Assembly: GCA_023935145.1 (NCBI GenBank)
Contig: CM043699.1
Span: forward strand, 107,277,036 to 107,341,035
Direction: 5' to 3'
Length of the DNA: 64,000 bases
Origin: Bretschneidera sinensis
Taxonomy: Eukaryota; Streptophyta; Magnoliopsida; Brassicales; Akaniaceae
This document shows, piece after piece, positions 34,109-45,100 of this stretch. Position 1 is the stretch's first letter. Every line of letters begins with the position of its first letter. A model generated the notes under the pieces. It did not search any database, had not been told where the DNA came from, and saw nothing but the letters and a program-made list of their open reading frames with translations. Both the position numbers and the translations under genes were made by a program.

Positions 34109-34675
34109 AATACCCCCAAACTTACATTTTGCTAGTCCCTTAGCAAAACAAAATAAAATAAAATAAAACTAAATGAAAAACAAAGAACATTAGAGATAAG
34201 TTCATCATTCATGGTATCCTAAAATTTAAGCATCACACAAAACCATGATATTCGTTCATGAGTAAGCTTAAAATGTAAACCCATCTTCGTAATGAATAGA
34301 AAATTTAAAATTTAATTATTTACAAAAGGAAGGCTAAGACATCACAAGTCTCAGTGTAAAGTGAATTAGCATATAAAGATAAGACTTTCAAATAACTTTA
34401 ATGTGCAATGTTTCCATGTCTCAATATTCACAGAATTTCTCATCAGAGTAAACAACGATGACATAGTTTTATTTTATTCTCTTTTTTATTATAAAGCTTT
34501 GCTATGTTTAGTTCCCTTAAGCTTTCTAATTGACCCATATAGTGAGTGTTGAGTCAATGACTCCCAAACCAGATGGTTTTAGGGCATTAGATGTAAAGAC
34601 ACCCCTAAAGACTTACTAGCTCAAGTAAAAAAGGCTACGAAACTAAACTGGCATTAATGCTACCAAGCAAAATTC

Positions 34676-34845
34676 TCACCTTTTGACGTGAACACTCACT
34701 GCTTACTGAGGCAAGAGGTCCAGTTACTCAGCAAAAAATTTTTCAATGATCATTATGAATAAAATTATCACATTTTGACATGAACACTCACTGCTTACTG
34801 AGGCAAGAGGTCCAGTTACTCAGTGGAAAGTTTATCAATGATCAT
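34676..34845. repeat. About 100-bp tandem duplication inside the Athila-like element
   Basis: 'gaacactcactgcttactga' followed by 'ggcaagaggtccagttactc' occurs twice (from about 34689 and 34783), each followed by 'caatgatcat'. Copies differ at a few bases. Confidence 0.85.
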
Positions 34846-35503
34846 CATTAGAATTTTTCTCTCTTTTTTTAAATATAATTTTTCTACTTTTCTATGCCCA
34901 AGTGTTCATCTAACAAGTCATCCGGTTTCAGTTAAGTCATAGAAACCTACACATTGAAATCACATGTCATACCCCACACAATTATGTGCTAATGTGCTCG
35001 TGTCAGATTAGATCAAACTTGTGAATTCTCAAATGCCTAAGGTAAGTAACAAAATTTTAAAACTTTATCAGCATATCATATGTTCAAGATTTTAAGCTTA
35101 CCAATGACATCACATCACAGTATTCGTTTAGATCAACCAAAATTTCAAAATAACATGAGTATGCATTTATCTTCTCTTTAAAAAATAATAAAAAAAAAAC
35201 TGGGACAAGGTGTGTGTAAATGTGTCTCTCATACCCCCAAACTTAAATGATACATTGTCCACAATGTGTAAATAACATGGAAAGAGCTGAGATGGGAGAT
35301 GGAGAACTAGCTAGGCAGGCATGGCTCATAGCATACCCCCAAACTTGAACTGATGAGCACATTGTCCCTGAAAAAGAAATACTAAGATAATACTGAAAAA
35401 CAACAAAATATTAATAATAAACAGTAAAATAAATATGAAAAACTATAAAAAAACAAAAGGATGAGTTTTGGGGTGCCTTCCATGAGCGCTAAGTTTTACG
35501 TCT

Positions 35504-36971
35504 TCAACCAGACGCTCTTATTCCCTCCCAGAAACATAAGTTGAATGCACCCGTAATTGTTTCAATGTCCAATTTGGCGCTTGGATGCTTTGGAGGTATA
35601 GAAACTCCCTTATCCAGGAGTGCGTCAATCATGTATACTTGGTGGTTCTTGTTATCATTACTATCTTGACCCTTTTTCACATCCTCTGATTTGTTCGTTG
35701 TTGGGATGTGTAATGACTTACTACTTTGTGTCACAATGGCATTCACCTCCTTCAAATTCTCTTGCGCCATGTGTTGGCAATGGGATGTGAACTGAGCTTG
35801 ATAATGGAACTTACCTCGCTCATTCACACTCAAAAAGCTCATCAATTCGGACACTTAGCTCTTTTATCTCCTTATTTTCTTCAACAACCTGCGTAAACAA
35901 AGATTCAAATATTTGATTAGTCTTACCCTGTGCCTCAATAAAAGCATGCAAAGTTTCTTCTAAAGGACTCCTAGAAGATGTAGGTGTATGATATGGTACA
36001 GGATATAATATAGGGGGTTGTGCAGGTGGCTGGTTTTCAGACTTCCAGCTAAAATTGGGGTGATTGCGCCACTCCAGATTATAAGTATTAGAGAAAGGTG
36101 AAAAAGGCTTATTGTACATACATAAGGCATTATATTGTTCCTCTAACATCCCTCTCATCTCAACAAATGTGGGACATTCTTGGGCGAGATAATCTACCCC
36201 GCCACACATAAAACATGGTCCAAAAGACTTTGCATGATTAGCAACGTGTGTTGGCTTTAAGCCCTTAGTCTTTAACACATCTAGTTCCCTAGTGAGCATC
36301 TCGACCTTAGCCTTTAGGTTATCTTTTTCCCTAAGATGGTAAATTCCACCACCATTTGGGTTTCCTGCAGGTCGTGACCTCTTTGTGCTTTTAGTAGCAC
36401 TAGGTCCATTCTAAGTGTTAGCTTTTTTAGCAAGCTCATTGAGGTATTCTATGGTCTTATCAGGATCTTTCTGTAAGAACTTACCATTACACATCATCTC
36501 CATAAATTGACGCTCTTTATATGTAAGTTCTTCATAAAAATAGCTCACTAAGCGCCAGTTCTCATACCCATGGTGAGGGCACATACTCAACAACTCCTTA
36601 AATCTCTCCCAAGACTGATACAAAGTCTCACTGTCCTTTTGTGCAAAGGTGGAGATTTGCCTTTTTAAAGCATTGGTCTTATGTTGGGGAAAATATTTAT
36701 TAAAGAAGACCTGAGTCATCTCATTCCACGACCCAATAGATCGTGGTCTCAGTGAGTATAACCAACTTTTAGCTCTATCTTTCAAAGAGAAAGAAAAGAA
36801 CTTAAGTCTCACAATGTCATCAGTTGCATTTTGACTATGAAAAGTCGCAACTACTTCCTCAAACTCCCTAATGTGCAAATATAAGTTTTCATTTTCCAAG
36901 CCATGGAACGTAGGGAGTAATTGTATCATCCCTGTTTTAAAATCTAGTTGGCGAGTCTTAGCTGGAAACAT
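35504..36971 (-). pseudogene. Athila-type gag remains
   Basis: The first frame (36971-36411) starts MFPAKTRQLDFKTGM and holds the retrotransposon gag core: LPTFHGLENENLYLHIREF, WLYSLRPRSIGSW, FFNKYFPQHKTNALKRQI and FYEELTYKERQFME. A stop at about 36412 separates it from 36299-35820, which has the zinc knuckle CFMCGGVDYLAQECP (His replaced by Tyr), and from 35854-35504. Together these form one gag broken by at least two lesions. Gag would form the particle that packages element RNA. Confidence 0.8.
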
Positions 36972-37339
36972 GATGCATGATGGTGTGGCTATGCGTGTAG
37001 GGTGGAGGTAATCCTGAAGGGTCCTAGTGATTGATCTCCATGTTCACTCATTTCTTTGGGACTAGATGGATTGTCAAATAAAAGATTTAAAAAAGAATTT
37101 AATTCTGACTCTAACACAGGCCTACAAGTAAATCTACCAAAAGTGCCTTTATATCTATTCATGCATGGTCAAAACATAATAAAACTACGATAAAAAGAAA
37201 GACAAGAGAAAAGAAAGAAAGAGAAAAAATTAACGTAGCAAGCTAAAAGAATGAACGAAGTTACCACCTTTACAAACTGCTGAAAAGAAAAACTATCTAG
37301 CAATTCTTCTACCGTCTCCCAGACAACTGCACCAAAATT

Positions 37340-38714
37340 TGATTACATCCAAAGAATAACGCGGTAGTTGTAGCACAGCTTTGGGGTGTCGATTCCACAG
37401 GGAGACAAATTAAAAGAATAGTAGAAAGAACAAAGAAACTAAAGAACAATATTGAATGATTGATGGAGAACAAAGATTAATTTTTGAATGCAAAGTAAAG
37501 TAAAGTAAAGCGTCGGGAATCCCTTGCACAAATCTGATATTTTAATTATTCTTAATTCATTGAATAACTCAATTGGGAATTCACTTCCCAATTCCAAATC
37601 GGAAGATGTAAATTTATAAACCAAGATTAAACCAAATATAACCCTTTGAAAAATCATTCACCACTTTTAAAATACGTAAATTATTACCACTATTGAGAAA
37701 ATCCAACGACGACAATATACTCAAGAAGTGATATTGTAGCAAAGAACTAAATCAATATAGATAAATAATTAATCCAAACATAATCAAAGAGCTAAACCAT
37801 TCAATAGAAAAAGCATGACTGAATCTATAAACAGGATAAATTCTAAGATTATCCGGAAAAGAAAATATCACCAATGAATTGCAAATGATAAAACAAAAGA
37901 GTTTTAGCAATTGAAACTCAAATACATAAATTAAAAATAAATAAAAATACCATTAACTGTGCAAGTTCATCCCTAGCCCACTTGAGAATTTAGTTACCCA
38001 TAAATATAATGGACAGCAAAAATCTCAAGGAAAAAATAGGGCTAAACATTAAACTTTAAAACTTAAAAGAAATAAATTAAAACTAACAATACATGGAGGG
38101 AGAAATTCCACCTGCAGCTGCTGTGCGGTGCTTCCTCTAGATTGCTCCAAAAAGTCCTCCCAATCTCTTTCTTTGGTAGCAAAGCCTTCCAGACTGCACC
38201 ATTTGGGTAGCAAAGTCTCCGAGATTGCCCCATTTTTGATGAAGTGAAATGATGCTTTTATAGGGGAACTCCATGAGTGCAATGTGATACCAATCTGATG
38301 TGGGATGTGGGATATAAAATGCGCTTCCAACCGATGTAGGATGTGGTATTTAAGCCTTTACATGCCCTTCAAAACTTCTGCCTACGCTGAAATCCCGCAC
38401 AGTCTGACATTTGTCTACTAAAACTGCCATAACTTTCTCTAGAAAAATCATTTTTACGAGCCGTAAAATTCTTCAGAAAATAAACTTTCGGATATTTCTA
38501 AGTATATATGGCTCATCTCTTGGTTCTTCCTGAATCAATACAGTTTAATTTGCAAAAATGACTGATCTGTACGGGCAATTATGGTAATTTAATGAAACTC
38601 CTTTCCAAGTGCTTGTGAACCTGTAAAACAACGAAAAACAACTCAAAGTAATAAATTCGTAAGCTAACAAATGTAAATTAAGGAGTCAAAATATGCAATA
38701 TTTGGCACTAATCA
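37340..38714 (-). repeat. Athila-like element, 5' LTR
   Basis: 1375 bp, from tgattacatccaaagaataa to tggcactaatca. It keeps the segment around 37430-37600 that the other LTR has lost. The primer site lies directly left (37322-37339). Confidence 0.85.
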
Positions 38715-38716
38715 CT

Positions 38717-40672
38717 AGTTATCATCAATTGAGGATAAAAGAGGGTGACGTGCCTAAAACTACTTTTAGGACACGTTATGGCCATCATGAGTTCTTAGGC
38801 CCTTTGGGTTGACCAATGCTCCTGCGACATTTGTGGACCTTATGAATCAGGTGTTTAAATTATTTCTGGACAGATTTGTGATTGTATTTATTAATGATTT
38901 TTTGATATATTCCAGGAATGAAGATGAGCATATGCAACATTTGAGGATAGTTTTGGAGATTTTAAGGAAAGAGAAATTGTGTGTGAAGTTCTCGAAGTGT
39001 GAGTTTTGGTTGAGTGAAATATCTTTCTTGGGCCATGTTGTGTCAGGAGAGGGGATAGCAGTTGACCCACAGAAAGTAGAAGCAATGTTGAATTGGGAAA
39101 AACCCATGAATGTAACTGAAATTAGAAGTTTTTGGGGTTAGCTGGTTATTATAGGAGATTTATCCAAAAAATTTCTATGATTGCTGGACCTTTGACTAGG
39201 TTGACCAGGAAGGATGTGAAGTTTAGGTGGTCTGAGGAATGTGAGAGGAGTTTCCAGCTGTTGAAAGAGAAACTGACTACTGCCCCGGTATTGGTGCTTC
39301 TTTCTGGTGATGAAGGATTTGTGGTTTATAGTGATGCGTCACATCAGGGGTTAGGATGTGTATTGATGCAACATGGGAGAGTTATAGCTTATACATCTAG
39401 GCAACTGAAGAACCATGAGAAGAATTACCCGACCCATGATTTAGAATTGGCTGCCATAGTTGTTGCTTTAAAAATTTGGAGATATCATCTATATGGAGCC
39501 AAGTGTGAAATTTTTACTGATCATAAAAACTTGACGCATTTACCAACCCAGAAGGAGTTGAATTTGAGGCAGAGTTGGTGGATGGAATTGATTTGTGATT
39601 ATGACTGTACAATTCATTTTTATCCAAGAAAGGCTAATGTAGTAGCTGACACATTGAGTAGAAAGGCTACCGGGAGATTAGCTGTTATTAGGAGTCATAA
39701 TACTAGCTTGATGTTAGAATTAAGAAGAATGAGGATGCAGTTGAATGTTAATGATAAAGGAGTATTAATGGCAAATATGGTGATACAATCTCTTATTATT
39801 GATCATTTATTATAGCTGTAGGGTAAAGACGAGGGAATAGAGAAAATCAAGCAGGAAATGTTGAGTGAGAAATCGACCGAGTTTAGAATTAGAGAAGATG
39901 GTATGGTAGTATTGGGGCATAGAGTTTGTGTTCCCAATGATGTGGAGATGAGAAATAAGATACTAAAGAGGCTTATGATTCTGTATATTCCATGCACCCA
40001 GGTAATAATAAGATGAACAAGGGGTTAAAATATAATTATTGGTGGTCAAGGATGAAGAAAGATGTAGCAGAATACATTGCTCGATGTTTGACTTGTCAAC
40101 AGGTAAAGTCTGAGAATAGACATCCAGCAGGTTTATTACAACCTCTTCCAATACTAAAGTGGCCATGGGAAAATGTGAGTATAGACTTTGTCTCTGGTTT
40201 TTCCCGTACCCAAAGAGGACATGATGCTGTGTGGGTTACAGTAGATAAACTTTCTAAATCTTCACATTTTCTTCCTATTAAAACTACTTGAAGTCTAGAA
40301 AAGTTGGTTGAGTGGTATGTGGCAAAGATAGTGAAATTACATGGAGTACCCTTAAGTATTGTATCAGATAAAGATTCTAGATTTATCTCTAGATTTTGGA
40401 GGGGTTTTCAAGAAGCTATGGGTACGCAATTACAGTTTAGTACAACTTTTCATCCACAAACGGATGGGCAGACAGAGAGAATCATCAAAATACTAGAAGA
40501 TATGCTGATGGCAAGTGTAATAAGCTTCTCAGTGAGCTAAGATGCTTATTTCCCGTTGATCAAGTTTGCATAAAATAATCAGTATCAAACTAGTATTGGG
40601 ATGACACCCTTCGAGGCTTTGTATAATAAAAGGTGTAGAACTCCAGTATGCTGGGAAGAAGTTGGAAAGAGA
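38717..40672 (+). pseudogene. Ty3 pol continuation: reverse transcriptase, RNase H, integrase
   Basis: Resumes with [20 protein letters not shown], completing the sequence cut at 32939. The active site reads [12 protein letters not shown], where FIDD is expected, so a catalytic Asp is Asn. RNase H follows ([25 protein letters not shown]-type block, [10 protein letters not shown]). Integrase has CLTCQQVKSENRHPAG, IDFVSGFSRTQRGHD, IVSDKDSRFISRFW and FHPQTDGQTERII, retaining the D-D-E residues. Stops occur at about 39813 and 40289, and the C-terminus is lost. Confidence 0.8.
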
Positions 40673-41778
40673 AATTCATAAACCTTCTTGACTCGTGTAT
40701 TAAATTCAAATGTTTGATCCACTTGGCATGCTTTTTTGTGATGCTAAATCATCTTTACAAATTAACAAAACAATGATCAAATTATCCAAATTTCAGTTTA
40801 CATAGGCAAAATCTGAATAGGGTACAAGCTCCATTATGAAAATTGGGTTCTTAACCTTTAATTGACAGTGCAGAAACCAACAATCCGACAATAATTGGAT
40901 CTAACTCCCAATATTGTTTCAAAACAATGAAGGATAATTGATTTCATATGGAAATCATTGAAATTAAATCATCATATCTAACTTTTAATCATGCTTAGTA
41001 CGCATGGTAAAGTATAACTATCACTTTCACAAAGTCCTTTTGTCCTCTATGATTTTCGTGAAGCCGAAGCTTCCTAAAACACTCTTTTGTGCGTGTGGAA
41101 GGTTTGAAGATTAAAGACCAAACCTTTAGTACACATGGACTGTGGAGTAAACAAAGGAGGTTTTGGTTTGGGTCAGCTTAAATCTGTGTTTGCGAAACCA
41201 ATTCTTGGGTAGGGAAGGGAGGTTTTATCCTTGGTGTAAAAACCAACGGGCCAAACACTATCTTTTAAAGGAGCTTAACCTATGATCAAGCTGAATTTGG
41301 GCTACACATTGAGATATCCTTTTCCTTTTCCCCATTCAATGCAATAAGCATTTAAATCAGTTTATCTCATTTCAGACAGATTTAAAAGAACAATTAAGAA
41401 TTCAAATTAACTCCATTAGATTTAGATTGAATACTGAAGTAAATAAATCAAGGAAAAAGTTGCTCCATTGACATATATGCTCTAATCTTAACATCCAAAA
41501 AAAAATCATGTTATCATCCTATTGGCATTTTATTTTATTTTTATTGGTAAATCATTCTTTTACAATATTTAGGTCTGCAAGTCCAAAACTTTCGATCAAT
41601 TAAAAAAGAAGACGAAAGAAGTCCAAACTTAACCCAGCTTCAACAACACAAAAAAAATCCAGTAAGAATTTTGGGTTAACAAAACAAAACCCTCGTATTT
41701 CCGAGAGATTTTTATACTGATGTTATAAATGAGGTTCTGCAAATTACCAATTAAGTTTCTACGTAAAAAAGAGTTTTA
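40673..41778. other. Intergenic stretch upstream of DP
   Basis: AT-rich, without exons or clear repeats. It contains the truncation point of the Ty3 element on the left and the distal promoter of the DP gene on the right. Confidence 0.4.
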
Positions 41779-41784
41779 CACGTG
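41779..41784. promoter_or_regulatory. G-box (CACGTG) upstream of DP
   Basis: CACGTG in 'tttacacgtgcaaacg', 83 bases upstream of a TATA-like box. Such sites bind bHLH and bZIP factors. Function here is inferred from position only. Confidence 0.4.
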
Positions 41785-41861
41785 CAAACGAGAAATTCTC
41801 CACATTTTCCCTCTTTTCCATGCGCGTGAACCCCTTTGGTCTTCGTGGTTACCTGTTTTCC

Positions 41862-41868
41862 TATAAAA
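41862..41868 (+). promoter_or_regulatory. TATA box candidate for DP
   Basis: 'cctataaaattttcg' is the best TATA match upstream of the DP start codon (42131). Transcription would start near 41890-41900, giving a 5' UTR of about 235 bases. A 5' UTR intron cannot be excluded. Confidence 0.45.
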
Positions 41869-42130
41869 TTTTCGCTCCATATCTCAATTTCAACGCTCCG
41901 ATTCTCAGATCAATACCTTCAACTCATAACAACCCAAACCCACTTCACAGTGTAGTCTTTATTCTTTCAAAGAAAACAAAGAAGCAAAAACAGAGAGGAA
42001 ACTGTCACTGAACAATAACCCCACATCCTATTAAGGTTAGTTGTCATCTGGGTGTCTCTCAAAACTCACATAGCCGATTTTTGTATGTTCCTCCCAATTT
42101 TTGTGCTTCAATTTTGGGGTAACAGTAGGT

Positions 42131-45100
42131 ATGGTAACTGGGTCTAACTCTAACCATAACCACCAAGAAGATGGGGACAAAAACCCAGCAACCATGTCTA
42201 GGGGAGGAGGAGCTACCAGGTCTTGGGGCACGACGGTTTCTGGCCAATCGGTGTCGACTAGTGGCAGCGTGGGCTCGCCCTCCAGCCGCAGCGAGCAAGC
42301 CATAGCCACACCAGCGAGCGAGAGCACTGTTCTTCGTTTAAACCACCTTGACATTCACGGGGACGATGCTGGATCTCAAGGGGCTGCCGGGTGAGTACTC
42401 TTGTTGGTATTTTAGAATTTGATTGTGGGGAAGGGGGGGTTTGTGCTTTGAGGGTTTTGGGTTAAATCAAGGAATCACATGAATTTTTTAATTGTGTTGC
42501 TTGCTGCCTCTTTAGATAGTATTTTACCTTTGAATTGAGTTCTGATTAGCATATAATTGTACGAATCGTTGAAATTGATCATTTGTTGACATTCCTGGAA
42601 TAGTGTGTTATGTTATAACCGAGTCTTGTTTGCGCAAGTTGTTGCAAAAGGAGTCAATTTTTAATCTTCATTGTCATCGAATCTGGTGTGCTCATAGTTT
42701 ATGAGTACAGTTTGACTGTGCTTGGCAGAAGTTAATATAACTCGTCTCTGAAACTCAATTTTCTTGACTAACTGTCCATGTTTCCCGTAATCGTGTGCTG
42801 GGCTTGAATCTGGTTACTGCATTGTTCTAATGCTGGAGTATGTGCTCCTTGATTTGATTTCATGGATGCTATTGCTTTATCTTTTTTACACATATTAGCT
42901 GATTTTCAGTTTATAAACAGTAGCAAGAAGAAAAAGAGGGGCCAGCGGGCAGTTGGAGCTGATAAGAGTGGTAGAGGGCTCCGTCAATTTAGCATGAAAG
43001 GTGTTTATTTCATCCCTATTTATCTTCTTCTTCCTCTTTGTTGTTTCTATTCACTAAAAATTGTCTTCTTAATGAGTTTCAAACTATGTTAAAAAATAAA
43101 TTGCAATGAACAAACCAGGGCTTGAGAATCCCAATAAACTATATTACGTGCAAATAGTTCTTATATCCATGAAGATGTGTCTGGTTATCAGTTGTTAGTT
43201 TGCTAACTGATTTCAGTTTCAACTGCCTGTTGTTGTGTCCAGTTTGCGAAAAAGTGGAAAGCAAAGGAAGAACAACTTATAATGAGGTCAGATGGTTTCT
43301 TGAAATCATTCTTTCATTTGCGTTATTTCGTTTTTTGAATTATTTGAGCTATTATTCTGTATATTGTTTTAGCACGCTTGCTTCTCTCTTCATGGTTTTG
43401 GTATCATTTGATATGTGCAAAATACAATACTTGGCTTCACTCTCCTTCCCTTTTATACCAAAATAAAGTATTATTACTCAGGACATTTCTTTTGGAGTAG
43501 CCAGGGCCAAATTGGGTTTTGCACTTGACTGATTGTAATAGTGAGATGTGGTTTCCCTTTTATAATTGTTTTCTTTTTCCACGTACTTTGATTTATGGTA
43601 GCGCTGTGGCAGAATGTAGAAATGAAGCTATAATCATAAAAATAAATAAATGAAGAGAAAACAAAGGATATAAGTAGTCATTGAGTTCATATATGCGGTA
43701 GAAATTCAAGCATGCATTACAATTCAGAAGATAATTGACCAAGTTATGGTGTCGGGTAGGTATGATTTTGTTTTATATGTGATGGATTTTTGAGTGCTAT
43801 TTGACTTATTGGTTCTTTCATTTTGTTGCTTGTCTATAGATAGTGAGGTGCTTCCAATGATTTCCTATTTTAGTTATGAAGATAAAGGCATCTCTTTCTA
43901 GGGAGTGGTGTTTTGTTGCTAGATATATGGTTTCACATAGGGGATGAAAGCTCATCAATTCAGTCTCAGAGGACATATTGGTTTAAGTTTATGTTTTCTA
44001 GACAAAACATTTGATAAAAACAATTGAATTACTTTATTTGTGATTTAGATGACATGAATAGCGTATTTATGAAGTGGTTATAGGGTTGGTGAATCTATTG
44101 CGCATGATACAGCTGAAAGAACAGGTCAGGTGTCAAGATGATTGAGTATAAAGTTTTTGGTTATTTGAATGGAAATTTGTTGAACACCTCTCCACTGGTT
44201 AACGATGAGGAAGCTGATTCTCAAGACAACTCTAACTACTTTCCCCCCTTCTTTTCCTTTCTTTTTTTGGGGGGGTGGGGGGTGGTGGGGGCACATTACT
44301 ACTAATCATCCTGCTAACAGAATTGTATATCAAATACTTTGTTACATCTTGTAATACTTAAGTTCATTTAAATAATAATTATACCATTTATCCAAAAAAA
44401 AAAAGTAATTATACCACGTTTATAATTCAGTGTGCTAACTCTCCAAATTTCTTATGGGTCTTCATGGAGTTGTTTGTCCATCAATCTTATTGAGGAACAA
44501 TTATAATATATTAAGGGTCGGTTTGGTTCACAACAGGATTACCGTGGGATAAGATTGGTATTATAGTGGGATAGGATTACAAAGGACTAAAGTGGTACTA
44601 TCTTAATCTTGTGCTTGACTTAAAGGATTAGCTATTGGTATCAAAGTAGGATAATAAGTCAAAAGACCATATTACTCCTTCTTATTCATTATCCCCAACC
44701 CTAATCAGCCCTAATTTCTCCACGAACTCTAAAAAAATTCACTATAAACACTATCTCAATTCACCAAAACAACAAATCTATTTTTTTTAACTTCAATCAT
44801 TCAAACCAAAACCCTAATCACGAACAAAGAATGTCTAGTTTTGCGTAGATATGCTCATCGATCCCTTAAAATCTTTGTAACATCTTGGACTATCTTTTTG
44901 TTTATTTTTTGGAAACAGCTATGGTGCAGCTTATGCTCATCTCAGAGTGTGTATCTCATTCTTCTTTTGAGATTACATTGTAAATCCTAGAATTCTCTGT
45001 CACACAGATATATGGAGTCATGCTTGTAACTTGAAGAACCCAAAAGGAGTTAAAATCAATAACTCATGTATATAAATTTGGAGTATGCAACTGGATATTG

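Larger units (their letters stand above)
32940..38714 (-). mobile_element. Athila-like gag-only LTR retrotransposon, nested in reverse transcriptase
   Basis: LTRs lie at 32940-34108 (3') and 37340-38714 (5'), both TGA...TCA. On the minus strand the polypurine tract 'aagtttgggggtatt' precedes the 3' LTR, and the primer site tggtgcagttgtctggga follows the 5' LTR. The latter differs from the Met type and is of the tRNA-Asp-like kind used by Athila. Flanks cgggt and ctagt may be a decayed 5-bp duplication; joining them restores Ser-Gly-Tyr-His of the interrupted gene. Only gag is present; no protease, polymerase or integrase was found, so it is non-autonomous. An internal duplication of about 100 bp lies at 34676-34845. 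Confidence 0.85.
29226..40672 (+). mobile_element. Tekay/Del-like Ty3 retrotransposon, 3'-truncated and interrupted
   Basis: The order is 5' LTR, primer site (30511), gag, zinc knuckle, protease, reverse transcriptase, insertion of another element (32940-38714), rest of reverse transcriptase, RNase H and integrase. Homology ends near 40672 after [21 protein letters not shown], before the integrase tail, and no 3' LTR follows. The clade is inferred from gag wording (EAEQWIRHVEKYFEVL) and the long LTR. Multiple stops show it is dead. Confidence 0.8.

Noticed and set aside
42037..42354. Minus-strand frames over DP exon 1
   Set aside because: They are antisense to the Ser/Gly-rich N-terminus of DP; no independent support.
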